From NCBI GenBank assembly GCA_050949745.1, contig JBMNGF010000015.1, forward strand, positions 1 to 64,000: a stretch of DNA of 64,000 nucleotides. Direction: 5' to 3'. Numbering within the stretch: position 1 is the stretch's first letter; each line of letters starts with the position of its first letter. The notes beneath the pieces were generated by a model. That model was not told the origin of the DNA and did no database searches. It saw nothing but the letters and a program-made list of their open reading frames with translations. The stretch is from Syntrophaceticus sp050949745. GTDB taxonomy: Bacteria; Bacillota; DSM-12270; Thermacetogeniales; Thermacetogeniaceae. This document shows positions 26,190 through 36,256 of this stretch, piece after piece. A program made the translations under genes and the position numbers.

Positions 26190-26271
26190 ATCGCCTTACG
26201 AGTACGGTAAGTTTCCTGGGGGATGTTCTGCTGGTATAATATAGTACAATGATGATTAAGGGGGGAGATCC

Positions 26272-27228
26272 GTGGGGCAAGGAAGAGCAGGATCAAACAT
26301 AAGAGGGCACAGTCTGGGTATTAGTAATGCGCTTGAACTATTAAAAAAACAAGAAAACCAACTGCAAATAGTAGATCTGGCTTTTCAGCACAGGGACAAT
26401 ACCATTTCTTTTATTGGAGTTTCTGACTGCAACCCAGAACGGAATTTAGGGGATTATCAGAATATGGGATACTTTCTCCTGACTGGAAATCAACAAAAAG
26501 CAGTTGTCATTGATCCGGGATTAAGAGAGGCGGGCTGGCTTAAGGATGCACTGGGAATCCAGGAGTGTGATGTTATTTTTACGCATTTTCACCTGGACCA
26601 CTGGATAGGGTATGAGGCATTCAGTAATCAGCGTATTTTTGCTTCCCCTCTATGTAAAACAGTGCTTACCCAAATGGTGGGAGCGGAGAGAACAGGCAAA
26701 AGCATTTTTGTAGAGGGACGCCTGAACGACTATCACCGCCGCCCTCTGCCTTTAAGAGCAGTCAATGACGCAGAACGTCTCCTCCCTATACGGGAGAGCA
26801 TTAGCACAGTAACTGATGTACTCCCTTATAAAAACCGTGATTTTGGCCTGGATTTTTTTGAGCTGCCTTACGGCCAAACAGAAGGCACTCTTTACGGACT
26901 CCTGGAAACCGAAGGGCTCAAAATTCTCTTTGCCAGTGACCTGTTTGTGATGATCAATAACAGGATCATGGTTGAGCCTCACTATGCCTTCAAACCTGAA
27001 ATTATGGTAATTAAAGATATTATTATCATGCTGCGCGCCATTTTGGGTAAGGACCTGCAGATCCAGGTTGATGACATAACAGGAAAATATATGGAACGAA
27101 TAGCCTGCCCCGATTTACTGGCTATGGGGCATGGTGTTTTCGAGTTTTCCAAATACCGCGCAGAGATCGCCCATCTTCTTCAAGAACTGGAGGAATTGCT
27201 CCGCATCAACAAAGAGCACATTATTTAA
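26272..27228 (+). CDS. Metallo-beta-lactamase fold hydrolase
   Basis: 318 residues from GTG 26272 (RBS GGGGGGAGA). The metal-binding signature THFHLDHW lies at 104-111; later ligands are likely the Asp in LFASDLFVM (about 223) and the His in AMGHGVFEF (about 286). The region before 60 is an N-terminal extension without assigned fold. Large family (hydrolases, glyoxalase II, lactonases, flavodiiron-like); substrate cannot be told. It appears monocistronic with its own TATAAT box. Confidence 0.75.
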   Translation: MGQGRAGSNIRGHSLGISNALELLKKQENQLQIVDLAFQHRDNTISFIGVSDCNPERNLGDYQNMGYFLLTGNQQKAVVIDPGLREAGWLKDALGIQECDVIFTHFHLDHWIGYEAFSNQRIFASPLCKTVLTQMVGAERTGKSIFVEGRLNDYHRRPLPLRAVNDAERLLPIRESISTVTDVLPYKNRDFGLDFFELPYGQTEGTLYGLLETEGLKILFASDLFVMINNRIMVEPHYAFKPEIMVIKDIIIMLRAILGKDLQIQVDDITGKYMERIACPDLLAMGHGVFEFSKYRAEIAHLLQELEELLRINKEHII

Positions 27229-27231
27229 AGG

Positions 27232-27258
27232 GTGGCAGGGGGACGTTTCCCTTGCCAC
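27232..27258. repeat. REP-A palindrome
   Basis: GTGGCAGGGGGACGTTTCCC then TTGCCAC, four bases after the hydrolase stop. Confidence 0.75.
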
Positions 27259-27308
27259 ATTTAAATATTCATTGCAGCTGACTTTCCCGCCAGGTATCCG
27301 GTGGAACA

Positions 27309-27462
27309 GGAAGCAAAGGGACGGTCCTTTTGCTTCCTTCTGTATTCGGCAATTTGCCGCTGCATTACCACTGCGTTTCTTATTCTCCGCGCACCGGGAC
27401 GGTTCAAGCAAGGGACATTCATTTTACTTCGCAAGATGCAACAGGAACCGTCCCCACTGCAA
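27309..27462. repeat. Compound repeat unit (B + spacer + B2), copy 1
   Basis: A B palindrome, then a spacer with CAATTTGCCGCTGCATTACC and CGCACCGGGACGGTTCAAGC, then a B2 element. A closely similar unit of about 155 bases lies at 30039-30192; part of the spacer recurs inverted at about 59459-59545. Confidence 0.75.
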
Positions 27463-27464
27463 TC

Positions 27465-29270
27465 TCAATCCTCATCCACATAAACCCCTTCTTCTTGACT
27501 TTCTCCCCTCGGGATGGTTTTATTCATAGCCTTTTCGATCCTTTGCAGTATTTTCTTTTTACGATCATTGAAAAAGCCTATAAAATCATCATTGTACAAA
27601 AATTCTGGGGAAAGAACATGAGAATTTAAGATATTTTGAAACTCGTCATCTTCGACCTCGGCACGCTTTTGAAGTCGGACCAAGTATTTACTTGGGGCAT
27701 CACCGCTCACTATGCGGTTAGTACGACTTGATAGAGGGGTTTTATTAATTATACAGTTATAATCATCTTTACATATTCCATTCTTTTCACACCATTTCAC
27801 AGGAAAAATATGATGTATATCGATTGACTCGGAGAGATATGTGCTAACATCCATCTTTGTAGCTGAAAGCCAATCTTTGGTTTCATCACCCATAAGTAGT
27901 GCATAAACCCCTTTATAAGCGGCACTATTTCTCGTTCTAAGAGTATGTAGCCTAGAGGGGGAAAAATTGGCATCATAAATAGTTTTAGGTTGGTGGCCAT
28001 TATTTTCTATCCAATTAACCACCTGAGGCAAATCAAGGGCATAGCGGGTTTCGTTTGCCGAACCGTAAAGCTCACCAAAAACACCGCACCAGAACCACTG
28101 CATTAGCTTCTTTTTACGACCTAAATTATCTATATTATTACCTAAAACGGCCAAAAACGCTGACATCGGTATTAGTTGGGTATCATAAGGTAAATCACGT
28201 GCGGAAAAAATATGATTTTCAAGTAATATTTTAGATGCCTTAATAAACCCTCGCACAATAGGATCTCGATATTTTTGATAGTCCTGGAGAGATAGATTAA
28301 GCATATCTTTTCGTTTACAGCTGACAGCTGGGAGTTCCTCATCCGGGATATTTTGTCTTGCTAGACTTAATTTGCGGTTATAAGTTGCCAGCAGTGTAAT
28401 AGCTTGTATAATATCTGTATTGCTAACATTAGAAAGTAGTTTATAATTTTTAAACTCTTCTTTTATCTTCTGCCAATCCTGTTTCAAATCAAATTCATCA
28501 GCAGCAAAGGTCGCAGTTAATAATTCGAAGACTGTCAGAGATACTCCGCCAGTATTGACCTTTTCAAAAACCTGACAGACTGCTTCTTTAGGATTTTCCT
28601 TATTCAAAATAATTACTGGAAGCATATATTTATTGAAGCTATTAACAATCCTGTCTTCAAAATTATCCCAGCATATCGATTTTTCTCTGTCGTACCGCCA
28701 GTATTCATTAAATTCCCGTCTCCACTCACTATAATTATCTATCATGCAAACAGGATACATTAGGTTTTTATATTCTAACTCTTTCTCTGACAAATCAAGC
28801 ACAATGCGCCGCCCAAAATCCTCCGTAATTTTCTTTTTTTCATTAATTGATATTATGGCCTCTTCAAGATCATAATTGTCATCCATGGCTTTAACCATAT
28901 CGATATAATACCAACGCTTGATTTTATAGTTTTTTTCATTCCGAGTAGTGACTATCTCATTGGTAATAATTGTTTGGTATAATGAGGTTATTCGTTGCTG
29001 ACCGTCAAGGATAAGTAAATCCGGGTTTACTTCATTGTCAAGTTTTACACCTTCCACAGGTTTTGTTTTGAATTTTACATTTTCGTTTCCGGTTTCAAGG
29101 AGCATAACAGCCCCAATGGGAAACGATTTTGCGACACTGGCAAGAATCCCTTTAATACGGTTATCATCCCATATCCATCCTCTCTGGAAATCGGGCAATT
29201 GTATTTTTCCACTGTGAACGTCTTTAAGTATCTCAAATAAACTTCTCTTGGTTGAATCAAAAATCTCCAT
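27465..29270 (-). CDS. DUF262/DUF1524 (GmrSD-like) HNH protein
   Basis: 601 residues. The N-terminal DUF262 (ParB/Srx-like) domain has QLPDFQRGWIWDDNRIKGI and the nucleotide-binding ILDGQQRITSL (about 87). The C-terminal DUF1524-type HNH part has IDIHHIFPVKWCEKNG at about 493 and NKTPLSSRTNR at about 520. GmrSD enzymes are type IV restriction systems cutting DNA with glucosylated hydroxymethylcytosine, and related single-chain proteins are anti-phage. Full length, no frame breaks. Its 3' end overlaps the border of the compound repeat. Target unknown. Confidence 0.85.
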   Translation of the reverse strand: MEIFDSTKRSLFEILKDVHSGKIQLPDFQRGWIWDDNRIKGILASVAKSFPIGAVMLLETGNENVKFKTKPVEGVKLDNEVNPDLLILDGQQRITSLYQTIITNEIVTTRNEKNYKIKRWYYIDMVKAMDDNYDLEEAIISINEKKKITEDFGRRIVLDLSEKELEYKNLMYPVCMIDNYSEWRREFNEYWRYDREKSICWDNFEDRIVNSFNKYMLPVIILNKENPKEAVCQVFEKVNTGGVSLTVFELLTATFAADEFDLKQDWQKIKEEFKNYKLLSNVSNTDIIQAITLLATYNRKLSLARQNIPDEELPAVSCKRKDMLNLSLQDYQKYRDPIVRGFIKASKILLENHIFSARDLPYDTQLIPMSAFLAVLGNNIDNLGRKKKLMQWFWCGVFGELYGSANETRYALDLPQVVNWIENNGHQPKTIYDANFSPSRLHTLRTRNSAAYKGVYALLMGDETKDWLSATKMDVSTYLSESIDIHHIFPVKWCEKNGICKDDYNCIINKTPLSSRTNRIVSGDAPSKYLVRLQKRAEVEDDEFQNILNSHVLSPEFLYNDDFIGFFNDRKKKILQRIEKAMNKTIPRGESQEEGVYVDED

Positions 29271-30261
29271 ATTGACACCAACTTTCTTAATTATCTCAAG
29301 ACAAAGGCAAATTATAACCTGTACAATATCGATCTATTTTTATTATTCGCTATGTCAAGGTAGTAATCCTGGTGGCATGGTGGCATACGTTTCGTTTGCC
29401 ACATTTGCGCACGAGGGCGTGGCACGGGGACGTTTAAGTATTTATGTGCATTTTAGTTGGCGAATGACAGGGAGGCTTATCCTGATCAATTAGCGGAAAC
29501 GGCTGAACAACTTAGGCAGGAATTGGGCGCTGAGCTAGTCTCGCAGAGCTTGCGGGAGGTTGAGCAAATGGCGTGCTCATCATTTTCTATTGAAAGGTAA
29601 CACATTAAGCCTGTTCCCGGAATCTGTATTATGTCGACGTGGCAAACGAAACGTCCCCTTGCCACGCCTCGAGAATAAATTAGGCTTTGCAAGGAAAACT
29701 AAAATAAACCAAACAAAATCTATAATAGTGAGGGATTTTATGGAAACTATGACTAGCTTTGTACCAAGTGAGGATGATACATTAGTCAGAGGAATGGAAC
29801 ATTTAATTGATGCAAAAAACAACAGGGTTGGCGATAGTTTAGTTGATAATCAAAACATGCTACAGTAAGTGGCACGGTAACGTTTCGTTTGCCACATTTG
29901 TCATGCACAAACGCCGTAAAGGTAACCGGGTACCATCAGACTTTTGTCGAGTGCCAGCGAGCGGGAATAGCGGGATGTTTAGATAGAGAAAACTCCTGCG
30001 GCGGAAAATTGGGAAGGTGACACTTCCTGGTCACAAAGGAAGCAAAGGAACCTACTTTTTGCTCCATTCTTATATGCTGCAATTTGCCGCTGTATTACCA
30101 CTGCGTTTCTTATTCTCCGCGCACCGGGACGGTTCAAGCAAGGGACATTCATTTTAATTCGCAAAATGCAATAGGAACCGTCCCCAGTGCATCCCAACAA
30201 TACTGGGTTGCTGGGTTGCGGTATTTTTGACAATAACTTGAAGGCGGTGCTAGGAGCCGAT
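29271..30261. other. Repeat-rich interval with gene debris
   Basis: REP-A copies lie at about 29376-29402, 29639-29665 and 29870-29895, plus a half copy near 29419; a family C 3' part at 29921-29952; and compound unit copy 2 at 30039-30192. Between them, short coding-like stretches survive (29473-29570, AYPDQLAETAEQLRQELG; 29740-29867, METMTSFVPSEDDTLV) that look like pieces of lost genes. None has a start, RBS and length that I would call. Confidence 0.55.
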
Positions 30262-30266
30262 GATGG

Positions 30267-30662
30267 TCACAACAACACGGCGCTTTTCCGCGGGCCGTCG
30301 AATTCGCAGAAAAAGATATTCTGCCAGGTGGAGAGCCCCAGTCTGCTGTCGATGAGGGGCACGGTTTCGCTGGGGCTGACCAGCCCTGCCTTGAGGTGGG
30401 CGTCTGCGTTGCCATCCTGCTGGTCATGTTCCCAGATGCCGTGTGGGGCCAGCTTGCGCAGCAGTGTGACCAGGTCATTTTGCACGCTCTCATCCCAGCC
30501 TTCCTGAATCATGATCGCCGCTGTAGCCCCCTGGGCATAGATCGAAACCAACCCGTTTTTGATGCCGCTTTGCTCCACCTCTGATCGGACACCTTCGGTG
30601 ATATCGTAAAGCGCCTCCAGCGTTGTGGTTTCCAGCTCGAAAACACTGTGTTTCAGATGCAT
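30267..30662 (-). pseudogene. YjbQ/UPF0047 family protein with C-terminal frameshift
   Basis: Start ATG 30662 follows GGGGGAATC. The family fold is complete through VSIYAQGATAAIMIQEG (about 42-58), a HDQQDGNADAHLKAGL segment and the conserved ending WQNIFFCEFDGPR. UPF0047 proteins then end with a strand like RRVVVTIIG. Here the frame gives KSAVLL and stops; the missing RRVVVTIIGS and a stop are present in the neighbouring frame, so two extra bases (or one lost) lie at about 30285. The family has reported thiamine-phosphate synthase-like activity. A shortened protein may still be made. Confidence 0.7.
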
Positions 30663-31121
30663 GACTCGATTCCCCCTTGATCTGATGGCATCCATTCAGT
30701 CAACCTTAGTTTAGTTGATGGATGGCAGGATTTCAATATAAGGGCTGCTGCCACAAGGGAGCAGGTTACCACCCGACTTTTATCGAATGCGGTTGTCCCG
30801 GTCGTGCAATCACCGGGACGGTTCTTCCGCGCGAAAAAAGCTATGGAGAAGCGTGGAAATGTGACAATACTTAATAAAGGCAAAGTAATACCAATGTTTT
30901 CATTACTTGAATGGCTTACGAAATGGAAATGGTGATTTATAAAAACAAAAAGCTAGGATGCTCTCAAAACAACAAGTTGAAACCGTCCTAAACAGGACGG
31001 TATTTGAATCCGTAAAAATATAAACAGTATAATAGTGTTTAAGGTGGGTTACCTATGCTGAAGCATAAATGAAAAAGAGCTTAATTAACGGAATTCATTA
31101 CAGGGAGCTTTGATATGAAAA
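30663..31121. other. Interval upstream of ClC channel
   Basis: Contains a family C 3' part (30764-30791) and a small hairpin with stem ACCGTCC/GGACGGT at about 30981. No gene. I looked for a fluoride riboswitch ahead of the channel and did not find its conserved core. Confidence 0.4.
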
Positions 31122-32708
31122 ATGACTGATTATAAAGCTATTGTTAATGATACTAAATTATATACCCTTTTCAAAAGTATCCTGGTCGGTTTGCTGGCGG
31201 GGATAATGGTAGTATTTTACCGGTCGGTTCTTATATGGGCGGAAGATATATCTTTTGAGTTGTTTGGTTATGTAAAAAACAATTTGCAGGTAATACCTGT
31301 TGCAATAGTCGTTCTTATAGGGATCGGTTTGCTTATCGGCACCCTGATTTACAAATTCCGTATGATAAGTGGCAGCGGCATTCCCCAGGTTAAAGGCATA
31401 ATTATGGGACATTTCAATGACAGTTGGTTGAGCACATTATTGGCAAAGTTTTTTGGTGGTGCAGTTTCAATTCTGGCGGGTTTCTCCCTGGGAAGAGAGG
31501 GCCCTTCCATCCAACTTGGGGGTTGTGTTGGTGAAGGTGTGGGAAATAAATTTGCAAATTCAAGGACAGAGAAAAAAATACTGATTGTCAGTGGGGCAAG
31601 TGCCGGATTAGCCGCTGCATTTAATGCTCCTTTAGCAGGGGCTGTATTTGCATTAGAGGAAATCATTAAATATGTTTCTCCTGTAATTTTGTTGTCGACA
31701 ATGGTGTCGGCAGTGGTTGCAGATTTTATTTCCACAATGGTATTCGGCCTTTCGCCAGTATTTGATTTTGTTGTAAATAGTGTGATTCCCCAAAACGGTT
31801 ATTGGCTGCTTTTTATACTTGGTGCAGTTCTTGGAGCTGCAGGTGCCTTTTATAATTATGTATTGTTAAAGGTACAAAAGCTTTATAAAAAGGCAAAATG
31901 GCTTAATGTGTACACTAGACCAGTTATACCTGCAATTGCTGCTTTAACAATTTCATTTTTCTTCCCGTTAGTACTGGGAAGTGGGAACAGGATCATCACT
32001 GAATTGCATCCCTCTAATGGCATAGCAGTGCTGTGTTTAATATTATTGTTTAAATTTATCTTTTCAATTATTAGTTTTGGTTCCGGGGCCCCGGGAGGCA
32101 TCTTTTTTCCACTTCTTGTGATGGGAGCTACAATAGGGGCCATCTTTGGTAAAATTGCTATAACCTATTTAGGTTTTGACCCGAGTTTGTTTTTCAATTT
32201 TGTTATTATTGCAATGGCCGGTTTTTTTACTGCAATTGTAAGAGCACCGATCACAGGTATTATTTTGTTGGTGGAGATGACAGGCTCATTTGCTGGTTTA
32301 TTATCCCTGACCGCGGTCTCTATAGTTGCCTATGTAACCGCAACTTTGTTTAAAAGTGCGCCAATATATGAGAGTTTGTTAGGAAATCTTATAAAGGAAA
32401 ACAATCCAGCTGGAGTTGAATATGATGGGGATAAAAAAGTTACTATGGAAGTGGTTGTTCAGCATGGTTCACTGGCCGCAAATAAACTTGTGAAAGAAGT
32501 TGATCTTCCAAAGAGCTGTTTACTGATTGCCATTAAACGGGAGGGAAGAGATATAATACCGAGAGGTGATACCAAAATATCGGCAGGTGATAACTTGGTA
32601 TTAATGACAGATCTAAGCTGCGAAGTATTAACACGAGCAGCGTTAACTAAAATTGCAACCTGTGTTAGTTACGGACCATCAGGACCATCAGGGGGACGGT
32701 TCCGGTGA
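31122..32708 (+). CDS. ClC-family chloride channel/antiporter with C-terminal TrkA-C domain
   Basis: 528 residues. Three selectivity motifs are present: GSGIPQVKG (about 86), GREGPSIQLGG (about 124, with the gating Glu) and GAPGGIFFPLLV (about 326). The internal Glu of antiporters is probably in VFALEEIIKY (about 183). About 11-12 membrane segments, then a TrkA-C-like domain (about 440-510). The last 11 residues (GPSGPSGGRFR) are encoded by a family D repeat, and the stop TGA is part of its right arm, so the native end was replaced. Start without a good RBS; an ATG 9 bases upstream is out of frame. Confidence 0.88.
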   Translation: MTDYKAIVNDTKLYTLFKSILVGLLAGIMVVFYRSVLIWAEDISFELFGYVKNNLQVIPVAIVVLIGIGLLIGTLIYKFRMISGSGIPQVKGIIMGHFNDSWLSTLLAKFFGGAVSILAGFSLGREGPSIQLGGCVGEGVGNKFANSRTEKKILIVSGASAGLAAAFNAPLAGAVFALEEIIKYVSPVILLSTMVSAVVADFISTMVFGLSPVFDFVVNSVIPQNGYWLLFILGAVLGAAGAFYNYVLLKVQKLYKKAKWLNVYTRPVIPAIAALTISFFFPLVLGSGNRIITELHPSNGIAVLCLILLFKFIFSIISFGSGAPGGIFFPLLVMGATIGAIFGKIAITYLGFDPSLFFNFVIIAMAGFFTAIVRAPITGIILLVEMTGSFAGLLSLTAVSIVAYVTATLFKSAPIYESLLGNLIKENNPAGVEYDGDKKVTMEVVVQHGSLAANKLVKEVDLPKSCLLIAIKREGRDIIPRGDTKISAGDNLVLMTDLSCEVLTRAALTKIATCVSYGPSGPSGGRFR

Positions 32709-32711
32709 TGG
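32685..32711. repeat. Palindromic repeat, family D
   Basis: Arms CCATCA / TGATGG around GGGGGACGGTTCCGG. Other copies: 37394-37420 and 44875-44901. It encodes the end of the ClC protein. Confidence 0.8.
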
Positions 32712-32715
32712 GTCC

Positions 32716-32853
32716 AGGTACAAGCTGATACTTAATACTGAAGCCTAAGCACTAACTACACAGGTAGCCTTCTCTTACGGTAACAGTTACCTTAATAAAT
32801 TATTCACTTTTCAGGCTGCAAACTCCTGTCAGACGGCGTCTTTAGATGGGAAC
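32716..32853 (+). repeat. Family E repeat, about 140 bp, copy 1
   Basis: Shares AAGCTGATACTTAATACTGA, ACGGTAACAGTTACCTTAAT and GGCTGCAAACTCCTGTCA blocks, in order, with 56442-56592. No coding frame. It follows a D-type element in both places. Confidence 0.7.
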
Positions 32854-33422
32854 GCAAAGTGGCCGCTATCCCGCTATATCAAGGGATTGCTGCCACCTCT
32901 TATCTATCAATAAAAATTAACATATGAAAAGCCTTTTGTGGCTGCCTGGCATGTCTAAACGATTTACCTAAGAGCCCATGTCAGGGCTGGCCAAAAGTTA
33001 CCCTTAGGGCTTGGCCTAGGCTTGGAAGTGGCAAGCTGCAGGGGCGTAGCAACGCTAGACCAAGTACGGAATTAATCTTATTTCAGGAAAGATGGAAAAC
33101 TTGCATACATTTACTTGACACTGTCCGGATGGCGATTCAAGCTGTTCTATTAATATAACTCTTGATATAATAAAAACAAAAGTTTAAAGTATAGGTAATA
33201 TTGTATAACATTATATACGGTGGGATAAGGGACGGGCCGGGTGCCGTGACGGTGCCAGGCTTGCTTTATTACTTTTTCGCCTCACAATTGCGGGTCCATC
33301 AAGGGCAATCAGGGTAACGGGCTACACCTATGATACATTTGGCATCCTGCTTTTTTTATTTATGTGGCAAATGAAACGTCCCCGTGCCACATCCGTGCCA
33401 CACATAGAAGGGATAGTAAACA
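32854..33422. other. Interval before YczE-like gene
   Basis: No gene recognised. The second half is taken by the family F repeat, with a REP-A copy at its end. Confidence 0.4.
33253..33390 (+). repeat. Family F repeat including a REP-A copy, copy 1
   Basis: GCCAGGCTTG, CTCACAATTGCGGG, GGGCAATCAGGGT, ATGATACAT and a poly-T stretch before a REP-A palindrome (33364-33390). Copy 2 is at 50258-50395; the T-rich end plus REP-A recurs at 45530, 54846, 55070 and 56780. Confidence 0.75.
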
Positions 33423-34109
33423 TTGAACAATTTTAAGAAAACATTCTTGGAACTAATAGTTAAAATGCCTTCCTTGTTTTTCGGCTTTTTTTTGTATGCT
33501 GTGGGAATTCTCTTTGCACTCTATTCAAGGCTGGGGATGAGCCCCTGGGATGTCTTTCATGTGGGGGTTGTCAACCATTCGGTTCTTTCCTTGGGGCAGG
33601 CCTCGCAGGTTGTGGGTTTGGTTATAATCCTGTTATCGGTCTTTCTGGGGGTAGTGCCTGGAATCGGCAGTATTCTTAATATGATTTTTATAGGGTTTTT
33701 CGTCGATTTCATTGATCACATTGGGATTATTAATACGCCGGATAGTATTTTTGGCTGTGTGCTTATGCTCTTGGCGGCGATTATCATCATGGGGTTTGCG
33801 ACTTATTTTTATTTGCGGGTTGAACTCGGAGCCGGCCCAAGGGATGGCTTAATGGAGGGGTTGGTCAAAAGGCTGAACAAACCGGTATGGCTAATACGAG
33901 GAATGATAGAAATAACTGTCCTGCTGATAGGTTTCTTTATGAGGGGACCGGTTGGAATTGGGACACTTCTCTTGGCATTCTTAATTGGGCCTTCTGTACA
34001 GTTTGCCTTTAAAATTGGACAATACGATTCCAAAAAGACCAACCACGCCAATCTAGTGGATTTATTAAAAGGGGACACTTGCCATGAGGACGGGGGGATT
34101 GGCAGGTAG
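33423..34109 (+). CDS. YczE/YyaS/YitT-type membrane protein
   Basis: 228 residues from TTG 33423 with AGAAGGGATAG upstream. About five or six membrane helices: FFGFFLYAVGILFALYSRLG, then GMSPWDVFHVG (a family hallmark), VVGLVIILLSVFLGVVPGIG, ADAPRDGLM-like motif GAGPRDGLMEGL (about 138), then GTLLLAFLIGPSVQF. Function unknown for the family. The Gly/Asp-rich tail (about 215-228) is soluble. Monocistronic. Confidence 0.78.
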   Translation: MNNFKKTFLELIVKMPSLFFGFFLYAVGILFALYSRLGMSPWDVFHVGVVNHSVLSLGQASQVVGLVIILLSVFLGVVPGIGSILNMIFIGFFVDFIDHIGIINTPDSIFGCVLMLLAAIIIMGFATYFYLRVELGAGPRDGLMEGLVKRLNKPVWLIRGMIEITVLLIGFFMRGPVGIGTLLLAFLIGPSVQFAFKIGQYDSKKTNHANLVDLLKGDTCHEDGGIGR

Positions 34110-34221
34110 GGTACAAGACACAGAATGTGTTAGCGTAATCTTCAGCAAGGGGAAGTTCATTTTTGGCAATCAAATGCTGGCCTATATCGATAACCGCCTC
34201 AATTGCTACAATGAAATTGTA

Positions 34222-35259
34222 CTAAAAATCCAATTTAAATTCACTTTTTAATTGTTCCAATTTATCATCTATACGGGCTGCTTCAAAATATACATTATAA
34301 AATTCAAAAACACTTTCATCGTTATCTACTTTGATGAGTTCTATTATCTCTTTTCGTATTTCTTCTGTGTCGATATTTTTCTCAACTTTTTGATAGTCTT
34401 TGTTTAGAGTGATATAACCATAAATTTGTCTATTTAATATTAACAGATATTCCAGATACTTATATAAATTTTGACGTATCTTAGAATATTGAGAACCATC
34501 AGGCATATAAATAATACTTCTGTGTATAGCCGTCAGCCTCTCAAGATTTGATTGTATAGCATTGATAGAACGCCGATAGTGTTTTATCATTTTTTTATTC
34601 TTGGGCAAAACGTCTTCAATTAAAAGAGAATAAATGTCTCTGGTATCATCTAATTCATCTCTTATAATTTGTCTGTTATTTTTGATAACTTCTTTTTCTA
34701 CCTTTTCCTCCCTTAAAATATCATTTATGATATCTTCATATAAATTTTCGAATTTTATTCGTAAGTCATTTATCTTTGTTTTTAAGTCTTCAGTATAATC
34801 TGGAGGCATAAAAATAATATTTAGGCCTGTGGAAACGATAAGGCCGGTTAACATCCCAGAAACTCTATAAACAACTTGCATAATATTAAAATCGTTATGA
34901 TAGGTGCCAACTGCCACTAAAGTTATTAAAGCAAACCTTATGCTTTCATTTAACCCTAATTTTAGACATATTAATATAATTGCTATAATGCCTATCCCTA
35001 GGTTAAGTGCGTTTAATCCTATGGTTAAGGCCAGGATAAATGCAACAATGGTGCCAATAAAAGTGGCTATTACTCTTTTTTTGAAGGTTTCCAAGCTGCC
35101 TTTTATAGAAGGTTGCATTCCTATTATTGCTGTAATAGCCGCCATCCCGGCAATATTATATTCTACAGCATCTATTCTAGTTTCTAAGATGTTAACTAAA
35201 AATACGGTTAAAGCAACAGCTATACCGGTTTTAATTGTCCGAGCTCCAATTTTCATCAA
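34222..35259 (-). CDS. FUSC/aromatic acid exporter family membrane protein (DUF939-like)
   Basis: 345 residues. The first about 150 hold four to six membrane helices starting IGARTIKTGIAVALTVFLV, with PSIKGSLETFKKRVIATFIGT, characteristic of FUSC/ArAE_1 proteins. The rest is a cytosolic helical bundle rich in Lys/Glu (DLRIKFENLYEDIINDILREEKVEKEV). Some FUSC members export aromatic acids; the substrate here is unknown. Alone on its strand and AT-rich. Confidence 0.75.
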   Translation of the reverse strand: MMKIGARTIKTGIAVALTVFLVNILETRIDAVEYNIAGMAAITAIIGMQPSIKGSLETFKKRVIATFIGTIVAFILALTIGLNALNLGIGIIAIILICLKLGLNESIRFALITLVAVGTYHNDFNIMQVVYRVSGMLTGLIVSTGLNIIFMPPDYTEDLKTKINDLRIKFENLYEDIINDILREEKVEKEVIKNNRQIIRDELDDTRDIYSLLIEDVLPKNKKMIKHYRRSINAIQSNLERLTAIHRSIIYMPDGSQYSKIRQNLYKYLEYLLILNRQIYGYITLNKDYQKVEKNIDTEEIRKEIIELIKVDNDESVFEFYNVYFEAARIDDKLEQLKSEFKLDF

Positions 35260-35386
35260 ACATCAATCACCATTCTAATTTTATCTGCATTGTACCATTC
35301 GTGTAGATATAACTTTTCTATGGATAATACCATGTTATATACATGACAACTATTCTAACATATAAATAGCGATCGCCCAGCTCATT

Positions 35387-35417
35387 TTGACACGCGGGGA
35401 CGGTTCTCTTGTGTCAA
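35387..35417. repeat. Palindrome with TTGACAC/GTGTCAA arms and the common core
   Basis: TTGACACGCGGGGACGGTTC followed by a GTGTCAA arm. Same GGGACGGTTC centre as families B2 and D but different arms; the only such copy I found. The surrounding interval (35260-35607) has no gene; the CotF RBS (GGAGGG) is at its end. Confidence 0.7.
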
Positions 35418-35607
35418 CGAAATAGTCCCATTATTGATCTAGATAAACAACCAGCGGCTGGGGGGTTCAATGATTCCTGCAATATCCGTCAATGCCGAAG
35501 CTCTATCCATGATAAAAACAGCATGCCGGGTGATGGTTCAATCTTTTTGGCGGCCATTGAATATTAATTTCTTTTTAATAAATAATAATGGCAGGAGGGA
35601 TTATACA

Positions 35608-36096
35608 ATGGCACATCAGCTGACTAAAAAAGAACAATTGTTACTGGAAGATCAAAAGAAGCATGAGGAAGTATGTATCCAAAAATACCAGGACTATGCG
35701 ACTCAAGTTCAAGATCCACAGCTAAAAGAGCTATTTAACAACTACGCTCAGCAGGAACAAGAACACTTAAACAGTATCAACGAAATGTTGGTTGGGCAGG
35801 TCCCTTCTATGGACCAGGGACAACAAAACCAACAACAACAGCAGCAACAGCAATTTTCGCCAACCACAACAGCTACTGCACAGGCCGGGGGCGCAGCTAA
35901 CCAAAAAGACGCCGTGCTTCTCAATGACTTACTGATGACGGAGAAATATGTTTCTAGTTCCTACGATACGGCTATTTTTGAATTCACTAATCCACAAATG
36001 CGACAAGCCCTCAACCATATTCAAAAAGAGGAACAACAACATGGGGAAGGGATTTACAATTACATGAATGCTCAAGGCATGTACAACCCCCAATAG
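35608..36096 (+). CDS. CotF-type spore coat protein
   Basis: 162 residues from ATG 35608 behind GCAGGAGGGATTAT; an upstream extension of the frame lacks an RBS. Two ferritin-like helical halves: QLTKKEQLLLEDQKKHEEVC with YAQQEQEHLNSINEML, and DAVLLNDLLMTEKYVSSSYD with EEQQHGEGIYNYM. They are joined by a glutamine-run linker (about 72-84). This is the CotF-like/YhcQ pattern of spore coat proteins and supports sporulation in the host. Followed by a B-type hairpin at 36212 that may end transcription. Confidence 0.85.
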   Translation: MAHQLTKKEQLLLEDQKKHEEVCIQKYQDYATQVQDPQLKELFNNYAQQEQEHLNSINEMLVGQVPSMDQGQQNQQQQQQQQFSPTTTATAQAGGAANQKDAVLLNDLLMTEKYVSSSYDTAIFEFTNPQMRQALNHIQKEEQQHGEGIYNYMNAQGMYNPQ

Positions 36097-36211
36097 CCTG
36101 GGGGCCAGGGTTGGGTAATTTACATACTGAACGGTGGAAACAAAAGACATTAGCCTTGTAAGCGGTTTAGGTAATACCACAGGAACAATTAATTTTCATA
36201 AAAAGATAAAA

Positions 36212-36241
36212 GGAAGCAGAGAACCGCGTTTCTCTGCTTCC
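36212..36241. repeat. B-type palindrome with perfect long stem
   Basis: GGAAGCAGAGAA / TTTCTCTGCTTCC arms with a short CCGCG centre that lacks the usual core. May serve as a transcript end for the CotF gene. Confidence 0.7.
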
Positions 36242-36256
36242 TTAATTCATCTCCGG

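Noticed and set aside
29473..29867. Coding-like scraps between REP-A copies
   Set aside because: Short, no start or RBS, and no family recognised; kept only as gene debris in the interval note.
30880..31121. Possible fluoride riboswitch before the ClC gene
   Set aside because: ClC-type fluoride exporters often have one, but the conserved core is absent; only a simple hairpin is present.
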